Origin: Azospirillum sp. TSO35-2
Lineage (GTDB): Bacteria > Pseudomonadota > Alphaproteobacteria > Azospirillales > Azospirillaceae
DNA length: 64,000 bases
NCBI RefSeq assembly: GCF_003116095.1
Contig: NZ_LGRA01000021.1
Location: forward strand, 194,715 to 258,714
Direction of reading: 5' to 3'
The notes under the pieces are model-generated. The model did no database searches, was not told the origin of the DNA, and saw only the letters and a program-made list of their open reading frames with translations. The first letter of the stretch is position 1. The number at the start of each line of letters is the position of its first letter. Below are positions 26,451 through 35,019 of the stretch, in pieces. Made by a program: the position numbers and the translations under genes.

Positions 26451-28556
26451 TCAGCGGCCCTCCCGCCGCCATGCCATCAGCAGGCCGCCCAGCACCAGGG
26501 CCAGCACCGCCCCCACCGGCAGCAGGGGCACGTCGGTCACGCCGGTGACGGTGAAATCGCCGTTGGCGCGCAGGCCGATCCAGCCGGCACCGGTCTGGCT
26601 GCGGCCGGGCTGGGTGCGGCGGACCTCGACGCCGGGATTCGGGCCGTCGTCGGTGTCGGTGATCCAATGGATGCTGCCGCCGGTCGCCTCGGCCACCGGT
26701 TGCATGCGGTCGCCAGTGGAGCGCACGTCGGCCAGTTCCGGCGTGTTGACGGCGCCCACCACCGCCAGGGTCGTCCGCTCGCCGTCGGAAATGCGGTAGA
26801 TGCCGGGGGCGCTGGCGGTGACGGTGGCGACGGCACGGCCGGTCTTGTCGTCGGCCAGTTGCAGCGTGCTGGTCTCGTCGGACGGGGTGGTCACGGTGAC
26901 CGCGCGCGGGTCGGGGGTCAGCGAACGGCGTTCCACCGTGATGCGGTTGCCGTCGACGTGGGCGCGCAGGTCATTCTCCTCCAGCTCCGGCTCCTTCATC
27001 AGCCAGTGGGCGAGGCGGCGCAGCAACTCCGCCTGGGGGCCGCCGCCTTCGAAGCCGCGGCTCCACAGCCAGATCTGGTCGGAGGCGAGCTGCGCCACCC
27101 GTCCCTTGCCGACCCGGTCCAGCACCAGCAGCGGGTGGTTGTCGGCGCCCTGCATCACGACGGTGCCGCTGTTCGGCGTCACGTCGACCTGATGGAGCCA
27201 GCGGCCCCAGGTCGGCGCGGCGTCCGGCCGGTCACCGGGCAGGCCGGCGGTCACCGGGTGCCGGCGCCCGACATCGGTCACCGTCGGCAGGAAGGGGCGG
27301 TCCATCGTCTGCCCGGTCGGCGCCGCCGGCAGGATGGCGCCCAGCGGCGTGCGGTAAAGCGACAGCGGGGTGGCGTAGCCCTGGCCGGAGGTTTCCAGCA
27401 GCGCACCGCCCTTGCGCACATATTCGGCGATGTTTTCGAGATACATCTGGGGCAGCACGCCGCGGCGGCGGTAGCGGTCGAAGATGATCAGGTCGAACTC
27501 GTCCAGCTTCACCTCGAACAGCTCGCGGATCGGGAAGGCGATCAGCGACAGCTCGCGGATCGGCGTGCCGTCCTGCTTTTCGGGCGGGCGCAGGATGGTG
27601 AAATGGACCAGATCGACCGCCGGGTCGGCCTTCAGCAGGTTGCGCCACGTGCGTTCGCCGGCGTGCGGCTCGCCCGACACCAGCAGCACGCGCAGCCGGT
27701 CGCGCACGCCGTTGACCACCACCGCAGCGCGGTTGTTGGCCAGCGTCAGCTCCTGCTTCGCCGCCTCCACCTCCATCTCCAGCACATTCTGGCCGCCGTG
27801 CGAGATCGGCAGGTCGAGGCGGAAGTCGCGGCCGACCGGCACGCGGACGGTCTGCGGGGCGCCGCCGTCCTGGCGCAGCGTCACCGCGGCATCGGCGGAT
27901 TGGCGGGCCGGCATGTCGTCGACGCGGATGGTCAGCTCCACCGGCTTGCCGACGAGGCCGTAGTTCGGCGCCTGGACGATGGCGATGCGGCGGTCGCCCT
28001 CGTTGCGGTCGCCGCTCAGCAGGGTGTGGACAGGGCCGATGTCGGCCAGCTTCGACGGCACCTGCGGCACGTCATGGACCTGCCCGTCGGTGATGAAGAC
28101 GGCGCCAGCCATCCGGCGGCGCGGCACATCGGCCATGGCGCGGTTCAGCGCGTCGAACAGGTGGGTCTCGTTGATGGTGCCGCCGCCCTCCGCCCCGTCG
28201 CCGGTGCGCACGACGCGGACGTCCAGATCGGCGAACGCCTTCAGCCGCTGGGTCAGCGCTGCCAGTTCCCGTTCGGTGCGGGCGCGGCGGTCGCCGATGG
28301 CCTGGCTGGGCGAATCGTCGACGACGATCACCGCGACGTCCTTGATCGGCTCGCGCTTCTCCTGGACCAGGGAGGGGTTGATCAGCGCCAGCGCCAGGAC
28401 CGCCACCGCCAGCAGGCGCAGCAGCGTGCCGCGCGCCCGGCGCAGCGCCGCGACCAGCACCACCAGCAGGGCGAAGCCGATCAGGCCGCCCAGCATCGGC
28501 CAGGGCAGCAGCGGCGCCAGCGCCACGGAGGTTCCGGTGAGCAGATCGACGGGCAT
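26451..28556 (-). CDS. Membrane protein with glutamine-amidotransferase-like domain (BatA-type locus)
   Basis: 701 residues. Two N-terminal membrane helices (LGGLIGFALLVVLVAAL and TLLRLLAVAVLALALI) are followed by a von Willebrand-A-like segment (VAVIVVDDSPSQ, GAVFITDGQVHDV) and a class I glutamine-amidotransferase-like domain without the catalytic cysteine context (LDEFDLIIFDRYRRRGVLPQ, GGALLETSGQGYATP). One C-terminal membrane helix ends the protein (LLPVGAVLALVLGGLLMAW). ATG directly follows the stop of the upstream gene (TAA/ATG). It belongs to the MoxR-DUF58-BatA locus type linked to stress tolerance and cell envelope integrity. Biochemical role unknown. Confidence 0.82.
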   Translation of the reverse strand: MPVDLLTGTSVALAPLLPWPMLGGLIGFALLVVLVAALRRARGTLLRLLAVAVLALALINPSLVQEKREPIKDVAVIVVDDSPSQAIGDRRARTERELAALTQRLKAFADLDVRVVRTGDGAEGGGTINETHLFDALNRAMADVPRRRMAGAVFITDGQVHDVPQVPSKLADIGPVHTLLSGDRNEGDRRIAIVQAPNYGLVGKPVELTIRVDDMPARQSADAAVTLRQDGGAPQTVRVPVGRDFRLDLPISHGGQNVLEMEVEAAKQELTLANNRAAVVVNGVRDRLRVLLVSGEPHAGERTWRNLLKADPAVDLVHFTILRPPEKQDGTPIRELSLIAFPIRELFEVKLDEFDLIIFDRYRRRGVLPQMYLENIAEYVRKGGALLETSGQGYATPLSLYRTPLGAILPAAPTGQTMDRPFLPTVTDVGRRHPVTAGLPGDRPDAAPTWGRWLHQVDVTPNSGTVVMQGADNHPLLVLDRVGKGRVAQLASDQIWLWSRGFEGGGPQAELLRRLAHWLMKEPELEENDLRAHVDGNRITVERRSLTPDPRAVTVTTPSDETSTLQLADDKTGRAVATVTASAPGIYRISDGERTTLAVVGAVNTPELADVRSTGDRMQPVAEATGGSIHWITDTDDGPNPGVEVRRTQPGRSQTGAGWIGLRANGDFTVTGVTDVPLLPVGAVLALVLGGLLMAWRREGR

Positions 28557-31316
28557 TTACTGGCCGAGCCTTTCCAGGATGGCGGGCACATGGACCTGAT
28601 CGGCCTTGTAGTTGCCGGTCAGGGCGTACATCACGAGGTTGATGCCGAACCGGTAGGCCATCTCGCGCTGGCGCTCGCCACCGGGGATGACGGCGAACAT
28701 CGGCTGGCCGTTGCGGTTGGCCGCCCAGGCTGCCGCCCAATCGTTGCCGCCGACGACCACCGACGACACGCCGTCGTTGGCCTTGCCTTCGCGCGCTTCG
28801 ATCCACAACTGGCCGCCGGCCCAGCGGCCGGGGAAATCCGACAGCAGGTAGAAGGACTTGCGCAGCACATGGTCCGGCGGCACCGGGGCCAGCGGCGGGA
28901 TGTCCAGACCGTCGACCAGCCGCTGCAGAACCTCCGCACCACCGCCGGGCGCCTGATCGCGGGTGTCGAACAGGATGGTGCCGCCGTTGCGCATGTATTC
29001 GTTCACCCGCTGCCGCGCCTGATCGGACAGCGGCCTCTGGCGGTCGGACACCGGCCAGTAGAGCAGGGGGTAGAAGGCCAGCTCGTCACGCTCCGGATCG
29101 ATGCCGACCGCGCCCATCGCCTCCACCGCCGTGCGCAGGCCGAGCACGCTGACCAGCCCCTCCAGCCCGGCGCGCGAGGTGTCATCCAGCGTGCTGTCGC
29201 CGGTCTGGACATAGGCGAGGTAGGTCTCCGCCGTCACCTTGACCGCCTTGTCGACATCCAGCCCGACATCCAGCGCCCGGGCCGGCTGCGGTGCGGCGAG
29301 CAGGAGGGCGAGCAACAGCCCGGCCGCCGCCCCGCCGGCCCGGCGCAGGCTGGGCAGACGCAGCAGCCCGCGGAGTGCCAAAGCGATCAGCAGGTCGATC
29401 GACAGCAGCGCCAGGGCCAGGGCGAGCAACGTCGGCTTCATCGGCACCTCCCCACGGCCGCCATACCCGGACCGGCCGACGCCGGCGGGCAGGGGCGGCA
29501 TCGGCTCGATGCTGGTGACGGCCGCCGACAGGTTCAACGCGCGGCGGGCGTCGTCGGTGCCATAGAAGCCCGGCGGATGGCGCGGACCGATCACCTCCGG
29601 ACCGGCGTTGCCGGGAATCGGGAAGGCGGTGGGCGGCGGCGGCACCAGCCGGCCGGTGCCGTCCAGAACCTCCACCGGGTCGAGCGAGGCGGTGGCCGCC
29701 ATGCCGGTGACGCCGCTGCTGAGGCCGGTCAGCCGGCGCAGCATGTCGACGAACAGGCCGGACAGCGGCAGGTTGGACCAGTCCGGGCTGGCGGTGGTGT
29801 GGACCAGCACGATCCAGCCGTCGCCGCGCTTCTGCGAGGTCACCAGCGGCGTGCCGTCGGCCAGCCGGGCCCAGGTGCGGTCGGCCAGATCCAGCGCCGG
29901 TTCGGCCAGGACCTGCCGGTTGACCTGGACGTCGGCGGGGATGCCCAGCCCCTCGAACGGCGACTTCGGCGGGAAGGGCTGGAGCTTCGCCGGCTCCGAC
30001 CAGGACAGGGCGCCGCCCAGCGCGCGGTCGCCGATGCGCAGCCGCACCGGCACCAGCGCATCGGCGTGCTGGGCCAGTCGTGGGCCGGCGAAGCGGACCA
30101 GAACGCCGCCCTTCTTCACCCACTGCTCGATGTCCTGCACCTCGCTGCCGGTCAGGGCGCCGATGTCGGACAGGATCAGCACGGCGAGGTCGCGCTTCAG
30201 CAGGTCGAGCGTCTCGCCCTTGCGCACCTCGTTGTAGGGCGACAGCGCGCGTTCCAGGTAATAGAGGTCGGACAGCAGCGGCTGGCTTTCCCCCTCCGAC
30301 CGGCCCGACACCAGCCCGACCGGGCGGCGGCGCCAGCGCTCGTCGAGCAGGACGGTGGCGCCCGCCGTGGTGTCACCCTCCACCCGCAGGCTGGCGGCAT
30401 CGTTGCGCAACTCGGCCGGCAGGTCGAGCCGGACGTCGCGGACCTTCTGGCCCGGTTCGAACGCCACGGTCTGCCGGGTCAGCAGCCGGCCGTCGGTGGC
30501 GCCCAGCCGCACGGTCACCGGTTCCGGCTTCGACGGGTCGGCACGGACGATGCGGGCGGTCAGGGCGGTGCCCTCGGTCGAGGGCGGCAACAGCAGGTGC
30601 GGCGGGTGTTCCGCCGAATCGTCGAGCACGTCGGCGGACCCCAGCCGTTGCAGCGCCTCCGCCAGCGCGGTGGCCGAACGGTCGGCGGCCTTCCGGTCCG
30701 CCGCCTTCGGGTTGCCCAGCCCGTCGCTGAGCCACACCGCGTGGATCGAGCCCTGGCCGTTGCCCGGGGCGCCGAGGCCCTTCAACGCCTCCAGCGCCGC
30801 GGCGCGGTCGCTGGGCCAGGGCAGGGGGACCAGCGCCTGGGCCAGCCGCCGCGCCTCGGGCGCGGGCAGGGCGGCGGTTGCGCGGACCGGCAGACCGTCG
30901 GCCGGCGGGGCGGTCGGCAACAGGATCACCGGGCGTTGCTGGCGCTCGGCCTGGGCGATCAGCTCGTCCATCGTCCGCTTGCGGGTCGGCCAGTCGCGGC
31001 CGGCGGCCCAGCCATTGTCGACGACCAGCAGCAGCGGCCCGCCGCCGGGCAGCGCCGCCCGCGGGTTCAGCAGAGGCCCCGACAGCGCCAGGATGACCAG
31101 CGCCGCCACGATCAGGCGCAGCAGCAGCAGCCACCAGGGGGTGCGGGCCGGCGTCTCCTCCCGCGCGGTCAGGTCGCGCAGCAGGCGGATGGCGGGAAAG
31201 CGCACGGTGCGCGGCGCCGGCGGCGTGACACGCAGCAGCCACCACAGCACCGGCAGCGCGACCAGCGCGGTCAAGACCCAGGGGGCGGCGAAGGCGATCG
31301 GTCCGAGACCCAGCAT
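28557..31316 (-). CDS. BatA-type membrane protein with C-terminal DUF4159
   Basis: 919 residues. The N-terminal BatA-like region has two membrane helices (PWVLTALVALPVLWWLL and LLLLRLIVAALVILALSG) around a charged loop. A large extracytoplasmic part follows with VWA-like (LLLVVDNGWAAG) and amidotransferase-like segments. Two helices (TLLALALALLSIDLLIALAL and AAAGLLLALLLAAP) precede a DUF4159 domain (ETYLAYVQTGDST ... YWPVSDRQRPLSDQARQRVNEYMRNGG). Same operon as MoxR, DUF58 and the 701-residue protein. No enzymatic motif is evident. Confidence 0.85.
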   Translation of the reverse strand: MLGLGPIAFAAPWVLTALVALPVLWWLLRVTPPAPRTVRFPAIRLLRDLTAREETPARTPWWLLLLRLIVAALVILALSGPLLNPRAALPGGGPLLLVVDNGWAAGRDWPTRKRTMDELIAQAERQQRPVILLPTAPPADGLPVRATAALPAPEARRLAQALVPLPWPSDRAAALEALKGLGAPGNGQGSIHAVWLSDGLGNPKAADRKAADRSATALAEALQRLGSADVLDDSAEHPPHLLLPPSTEGTALTARIVRADPSKPEPVTVRLGATDGRLLTRQTVAFEPGQKVRDVRLDLPAELRNDAASLRVEGDTTAGATVLLDERWRRRPVGLVSGRSEGESQPLLSDLYYLERALSPYNEVRKGETLDLLKRDLAVLILSDIGALTGSEVQDIEQWVKKGGVLVRFAGPRLAQHADALVPVRLRIGDRALGGALSWSEPAKLQPFPPKSPFEGLGIPADVQVNRQVLAEPALDLADRTWARLADGTPLVTSQKRGDGWIVLVHTTASPDWSNLPLSGLFVDMLRRLTGLSSGVTGMAATASLDPVEVLDGTGRLVPPPPTAFPIPGNAGPEVIGPRHPPGFYGTDDARRALNLSAAVTSIEPMPPLPAGVGRSGYGGRGEVPMKPTLLALALALLSIDLLIALALRGLLRLPSLRRAGGAAAGLLLALLLAAPQPARALDVGLDVDKAVKVTAETYLAYVQTGDSTLDDTSRAGLEGLVSVLGLRTAVEAMGAVGIDPERDELAFYPLLYWPVSDRQRPLSDQARQRVNEYMRNGGTILFDTRDQAPGGGAEVLQRLVDGLDIPPLAPVPPDHVLRKSFYLLSDFPGRWAGGQLWIEAREGKANDGVSSVVVGGNDWAAAWAANRNGQPMFAVIPGGERQREMAYRFGINLVMYALTGNYKADQVHVPAILERLGQ

Positions 31317-31399
31317 TGGCGCGTCTTCAGGAGGAGGAAAGACAAGGGCGAGACGGACGCCGAGACGAAAACCGCATCGGTTTCCGCCCCGTTGTGGCC

Positions 31400-31483
31400 G
31401 TCATCCCCGCGAAGGCGGGGATCCAGGCTCCGCACCGCGTGACGTGGCGGGCCGCTCTGGATCCCCGCCTTCGCGGGGATGAC
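31400..31483. repeat. REP/BIME-like intergenic palindrome
   Basis: Two 27-base arms (31400-31426 and 31457-31483) are perfect reverse complements around a 30-base spacer. Each arm itself folds (ATCCCCGC, 4-base loop, GCGGGGAT). This matches the widespread 'CCCCGCGAAGGCGGGGATCC' family of extragenic palindromes in GC-rich proteobacteria. It lies between the DUF58 and DUF4159 genes of one operon and could modulate read-through or mRNA stability. No terminal target duplication is evident. Confidence 0.88.
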
Positions 31484-31514
31484 GGTGCTTGATGCCAAGG
31501 AGTCGACCGCCCGC

Positions 31515-32414
31515 TCACACCGCCTCCATCGCCATCGCACCCCAGAGGGTGAGCAGCGCGGATTGCGGCGACCGGTCGGTGCGGTGGATGGCGAAGCTCC
31601 AGCCGGCGGTGCGGGCCAGCGCGGACAGGCCGTCCTGCTGCGCCTTCAGCCGCTCGCGGTAGGCTTCGCGGACGGCGTCGACGCGGGGGATCAGCAGCGG
31701 CTGCTCGCCTTCCATCCCGCGGAAATCGACGCGGCCCTCATAGGGCAGCGTCTCTTCCGCCGGGTCGAGGATCTGGACGAGATGGCCGCGCAGGCCACGG
31801 CCGGTCAGCCCGGCGACGGCGGCGTGGATGTCGGCCAGCGGGGACAGCAGGTCGCCGAACAGCACGACCTGGGCGTGGCGGGGCAGCGGTTCCACCCGCG
31901 GCAGCGGCTCCGGCGCCGCGGCGGCCTGCGGGTCGGTCATCAGGCGGGCGATGCGGTCGATGGCGGTCTTGCCGTGGTCGGGCCGGGCGCCGCCGTTCAG
32001 CAGCGCCACCCGCTCGCCGCCGCGGGCCAGCAGCACGGCGGTCGCCAGCGTCAGCAGGTCGGCGCGCTCGCGCTTGGTCGGCAGCGACGGGGCGGAGCGG
32101 AAGTCCATCGAGGCGGAGCGGTCGCGCCACAGCCAGACGCTCTGCGCCGCCTCCCATTCATTCTCGCGGACATAGACCGGCTGGGTCTTGGCCGACTGGC
32201 GCCAGTCGATCATCGAGGGCGCGTCGCCGGGCTGGTAGCGGCGGAACTGCCAGAAGGTCTCGCCCAACCCGACGCGGCGGCGGCCATGGACGCCCTGCGC
32301 CACGGTGGCGGCGACCCGCTCGGCCGCGACCAGCAGCGGCGGCAGGGCGGAGGCCAGCTCCTCCGCGCGGTGCCGGGCCAGCAGGGTGGCCGACTGGGGT
32401 ACGGTTCGCGGCAT
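31515..32414 (-). CDS. DUF58-domain protein
   Basis: 299 residues, soluble. The DUF58 core RRYQPGDAPSMIDWRQSAKT, then VYVRENEWEAAQSVWLWRDR and SASMDFRS, includes the MIDAS-like D-x-S-x-S of a degenerate VWA fold. A C-terminal segment (LRGHLVQILDPAEETLPYEGRVDF) completes the family. It is encoded 36 bases after moxR and is expected to work with that ATPase as a partner or adaptor. Confidence 0.9.
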   Translation of the reverse strand: MPRTVPQSATLLARHRAEELASALPPLLVAAERVAATVAQGVHGRRRVGLGETFWQFRRYQPGDAPSMIDWRQSAKTQPVYVRENEWEAAQSVWLWRDRSASMDFRSAPSLPTKRERADLLTLATAVLLARGGERVALLNGGARPDHGKTAIDRIARLMTDPQAAAAPEPLPRVEPLPRHAQVVLFGDLLSPLADIHAAVAGLTGRGLRGHLVQILDPAEETLPYEGRVDFRGMEGEQPLLIPRVDAVREAYRERLKAQQDGLSALARTAGWSFAIHRTDRSPQSALLTLWGAMAMEAV

Positions 32415-32450
32415 CGCGGCTCCGGGTTGGGGGAGGGGCTGGACTGTGGC

Positions 32451-33476
32451 TCAGGCGAGCGGGGCGCAGAGGCGGTCGATGACGTCGTCCAGCGTCACCC
32501 CGTCGGCCCGCGCGGCGAAGTTCAGCGCCATGCGGTGCTTCAGGATCGGCTTGGCCAGCGCCACCACGTCGTCCAGCGAGGGCGCCAAGCGACCGTCCAG
32601 AACCGCACGGGCGCGGGCGGCCAGCATCAGCGACTGGCTGGCGCGCGGCCCCGGGCCCCAGGCGACGTGCTGGCGCACCTCCATCAGCTCCGACGTTTCC
32701 GGCCGGCCACGGCGGACGAGGTCGAGGATGCCGTCCACCACCCCCTCGCCGACCGGCACACGGCGGACCAGCCGTTGCGCCTGCTGCAGGTCTGCGGCGG
32801 TCAGCACCGTCACCGCGCGCTCGTCGGCGGCGCCGGTGGTGGCGATCATCATCCGCCGCTCGGCCTCGCGGTCGGGGTAATCGACGTCGATCTGCATCAG
32901 GAAGCGGTCGAGCTGGGCTTCCGGCAGCGGGTAGGTGCCTTCCTGCTCCAGCGGGTTCTGGGTGGCCAGCACGTGGAAGGGCTGGGGCAGCGGGTGGTAC
33001 TGGCCGGCGACCGAGACGCGGTGCTCCTGCATCGCCTGCAGCAGCGCCGACTGGGTGCGCGGGCTGGCTCGGTTGATCTCGTCGGCCATCAGAAGCTGGC
33101 TAAAGACCGGGCCGGGGATGAAGCGGAAGGACCGGCGGCCGTTGTCGCCCTCCTCCAGCACCTCCGATCCCAGGATGTCGGCCGGCATCAGGTCGGGCGT
33201 GCACTGGATGCGCTTCTCGGCAAGCCCCAGCACGGTGCCCAGCGTCTCCACCAGCCGCGTCTTGGCGAGGCCGGGGACGCCGATCAGCAGCACATGGCCG
33301 CCGGCCAGCAGCGTGACCAGCGTGCGGTCGATCACCTCGTGCTGGCCGAAGATGACGCGGCCGATGCGGTCGCGCACCGAGGCCAGCCGGTCGCCCAGCG
33401 CCTCGATCTCCTCCATCAGCCGTTGCGGGTCCTCAGGCACGGGCGGCTGGCCCCTCAGGATGTCCTGTGCGCTCAA
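32451..33476 (-). CDS. MoxR-family AAA+ ATPase
   Basis: 341 residues. Walker A GVPGLAKT (66-73), Walker B LLMADEINRASPR, sensor 1 in VLATQNPLEQEGTYPLPEAQ and a C-terminal lid (VRQHVAWGPGPRASQSLML). This is the chaperone-like ATPase that usually acts with DUF58/VWA partners in maturing or stabilising envelope or metal-enzyme complexes. TTG at 33476 is the best start (GGGGAG about 10 bases upstream). First gene of the operon MoxR-DUF58-DUF4159-GATase-like. Divergent from the DUF1285 gene. Confidence 0.95.
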   Translation of the reverse strand: MSAQDILRGQPPVPEDPQRLMEEIEALGDRLASVRDRIGRVIFGQHEVIDRTLVTLLAGGHVLLIGVPGLAKTRLVETLGTVLGLAEKRIQCTPDLMPADILGSEVLEEGDNGRRSFRFIPGPVFSQLLMADEINRASPRTQSALLQAMQEHRVSVAGQYHPLPQPFHVLATQNPLEQEGTYPLPEAQLDRFLMQIDVDYPDREAERRMMIATTGAADERAVTVLTAADLQQAQRLVRRVPVGEGVVDGILDLVRRGRPETSELMEVRQHVAWGPGPRASQSLMLAARARAVLDGRLAPSLDDVVALAKPILKHRMALNFAARADGVTLDDVIDRLCAPLA

Positions 33477-33543
33477 GGTCTGCTGCTCCCCGATAAAGGC
33501 CGGTCGTTAAAGAGGGATCCGATGGTTGACCCTGTTCATGCGC

Positions 33544-33555
33544 GTTGTCGACAAC
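33544..33555. promoter_or_regulatory. 12-bp palindrome in the moxR/DUF1285 intergenic region
   Basis: GTTGTCGACAAC is a perfect palindrome between divergent genes (starts 33476 and 33706), so a shared operator is possible. No regulator is known for it. Confidence 0.35.
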
Positions 33556-33705
33556 CATTTTCCGAAGGCCATTCCCAGAACGCTGGCCACGGCCGGAAAA
33601 ACCAACAGGGTGGATCCGACGGCCGAGTGTGGCAAAAACAGTGTGGCGAAAATACGTTTCCGCAGGGGTCAGACGAATCCCAATCCCAACAAGGTCGGTA
33701 ACCCG

Positions 33706-34272
33706 ATGCCGAATGACAAGCACCCAGATGGGCAGGACATTTCAGGACAACCGACAAGGCTGCCCGCGCCGTTCGGCCGGATGCCGACGGAAGAGACTTA
33801 CGACATCCGCATTGCGCGCGACGGCACCTGGTTCCACAATGGCGATCCGATCCGCAGGATCGAACTGTCGAAGCTGTTCTCCACCGTCCTGACGCGCGAC
33901 GACGCCGGCGAATACTGGTTGGTCACCCCGGCCGAGCGTGGCCGGATCGTGGTGGAGGACGCGCCCTTCGTCGCGGTGGAGATGACGGTGTCGGGCAGCG
34001 GGACCGATCAGGTCGTCGCCTTCCGCACCAACCTGGACCATTGGGTGGAAGCCGGGCCGGACCACCCGATCCGTGTCGTGTTGAACGCTGAAACCGGGGA
34101 GCCGGCTCCCTACATCGACGTCAGAGGCCGGCTTGAGGCGCGTATCCTGCGGCCCGTGTTCTACGACATGGTGGAGCGCAGCGAGACGCGCCGCACCGAA
34201 ACCGGCGAGTCCGAGGTGGGTCTATGGAGCAACAAGGTCTTCTTCGCGCTGGGCACGCTGCCTGGCGATTGA
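33706..34272 (+). CDS. DUF1285-domain protein
   Basis: 188 residues, soluble. Family features: YDIRIARDGTWFHNGDPIRR near the N-terminus, then ELSKLFSTVLTRDDAGEYWL, and VFYDMVERSE near the C-terminus. ATG 33706; a longer frame upstream shows no conserved sequence. DUF1285 genes usually sit beside moxR and the NUDIX and cca genes in alphaproteobacteria, as here. Biochemical function unknown. Confidence 0.88.
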   Translation: MPNDKHPDGQDISGQPTRLPAPFGRMPTEETYDIRIARDGTWFHNGDPIRRIELSKLFSTVLTRDDAGEYWLVTPAERGRIVVEDAPFVAVEMTVSGSGTDQVVAFRTNLDHWVEAGPDHPIRVVLNAETGEPAPYIDVRGRLEARILRPVFYDMVERSETRRTETGESEVGLWSNKVFFALGTLPGD

Positions 34273-34964
34273 GCCTGGAGGAGGTTCGCCGGCGCTTCCC
34301 GGCGATGAGCACCGACGCGGTCGTGGAAAGCGCCGTGCAGTCCAACCGGTTACCGGCCCACCGGTCATCCGGCACCATCCGCGGCGACCACGACCTGAAC
34401 CCCGAGATGGGACCGCCGTCGGCGTTGCGCGAGGCGGCGGTGCTGGTGCCGCTGGTCGACCGGCCGGAGGAACTGACGGTCATCTTCACCCAGCGCACGG
34501 CGACGCTGAGCGCCCACGCCGGCCAGATCAGCTTCCCCGGCGGCCGGATGGAGCCGGAGGACGAGCGGCCGGAGGACACCGCGCTGCGCGAGACCGCCGA
34601 GGAGATCGGGCTGGAGCGCGGGCGGATCGAGATCGTCGGCCGGCTCGACACCTATGTGACGCGCACCGGGTTCCGGGTGACGCCGGTGGTCGGGGTGGTG
34701 ACGCCGCCTTTCATCCTGACCCCCGACCCGACCGAGGTGGCGGAGGTGTTCGAGGTGCCGTTGTCCTTCATCCTCGACCCCTCGAACCCTCAACGCCACA
34801 GCCGCGAGTTCCTGGGCAAGCCGCGCTGGTTCTACGCCTTTCCCTACCAGCAGCGCTACATCTGGGGCGCCACCGCCGGCATGCTGGTGAACCTGCGCGA
34901 CGTGCTGGGCGTGCCGCGCCGGGGCGGGGCGGGGGAGGGTGGGTCCTCAACCGAGACGGCGTGA
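34269..34964 (+). CDS. NUDIX hydrolase, CoA pyrophosphatase type
   Basis: About 231 residues. The NUDIX box G-x5-E-x7-RE-x2-EE-x-G is seen as GGRMEPEDERPEDTALRE followed by TAEEIGLE. The upstream SGTIRGDHDLNPEM and QISFPGG context and the later VTPVVGVV match CoA diphosphatase (NudL/YeaB) enzymes, which cleave CoA and related dinucleotides. The preferred start is TTG 34269, overlapping the DUF1285 stop (TTGA); an ATG at 34224 lies further inside that gene. Translationally coupled. Confidence 0.87.
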   Translation: MSLEEVRRRFPAMSTDAVVESAVQSNRLPAHRSSGTIRGDHDLNPEMGPPSALREAAVLVPLVDRPEELTVIFTQRTATLSAHAGQISFPGGRMEPEDERPEDTALRETAEEIGLERGRIEIVGRLDTYVTRTGFRVTPVVGVVTPPFILTPDPTEVAEVFEVPLSFILDPSNPQRHSREFLGKPRWFYAFPYQQRYIWGATAGMLVNLRDVLGVPRRGGAGEGGSSTETA

Positions 34965-35019
34965 TCGGCGTGCGTTGCCGGGTGGATCGCATCCCGGGAA
35001 TCGGGTAGCGTCGCGCGCC

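Noticed and set aside
26442-31442. A 1666-codon open frame on the plus strand
   Set aside because: It is antisense to the BatA-type membrane genes, has no recognisable domains, and its residues (many Arg, Gln, His, Gly) are typical of a shadow frame in GC-rich DNA.
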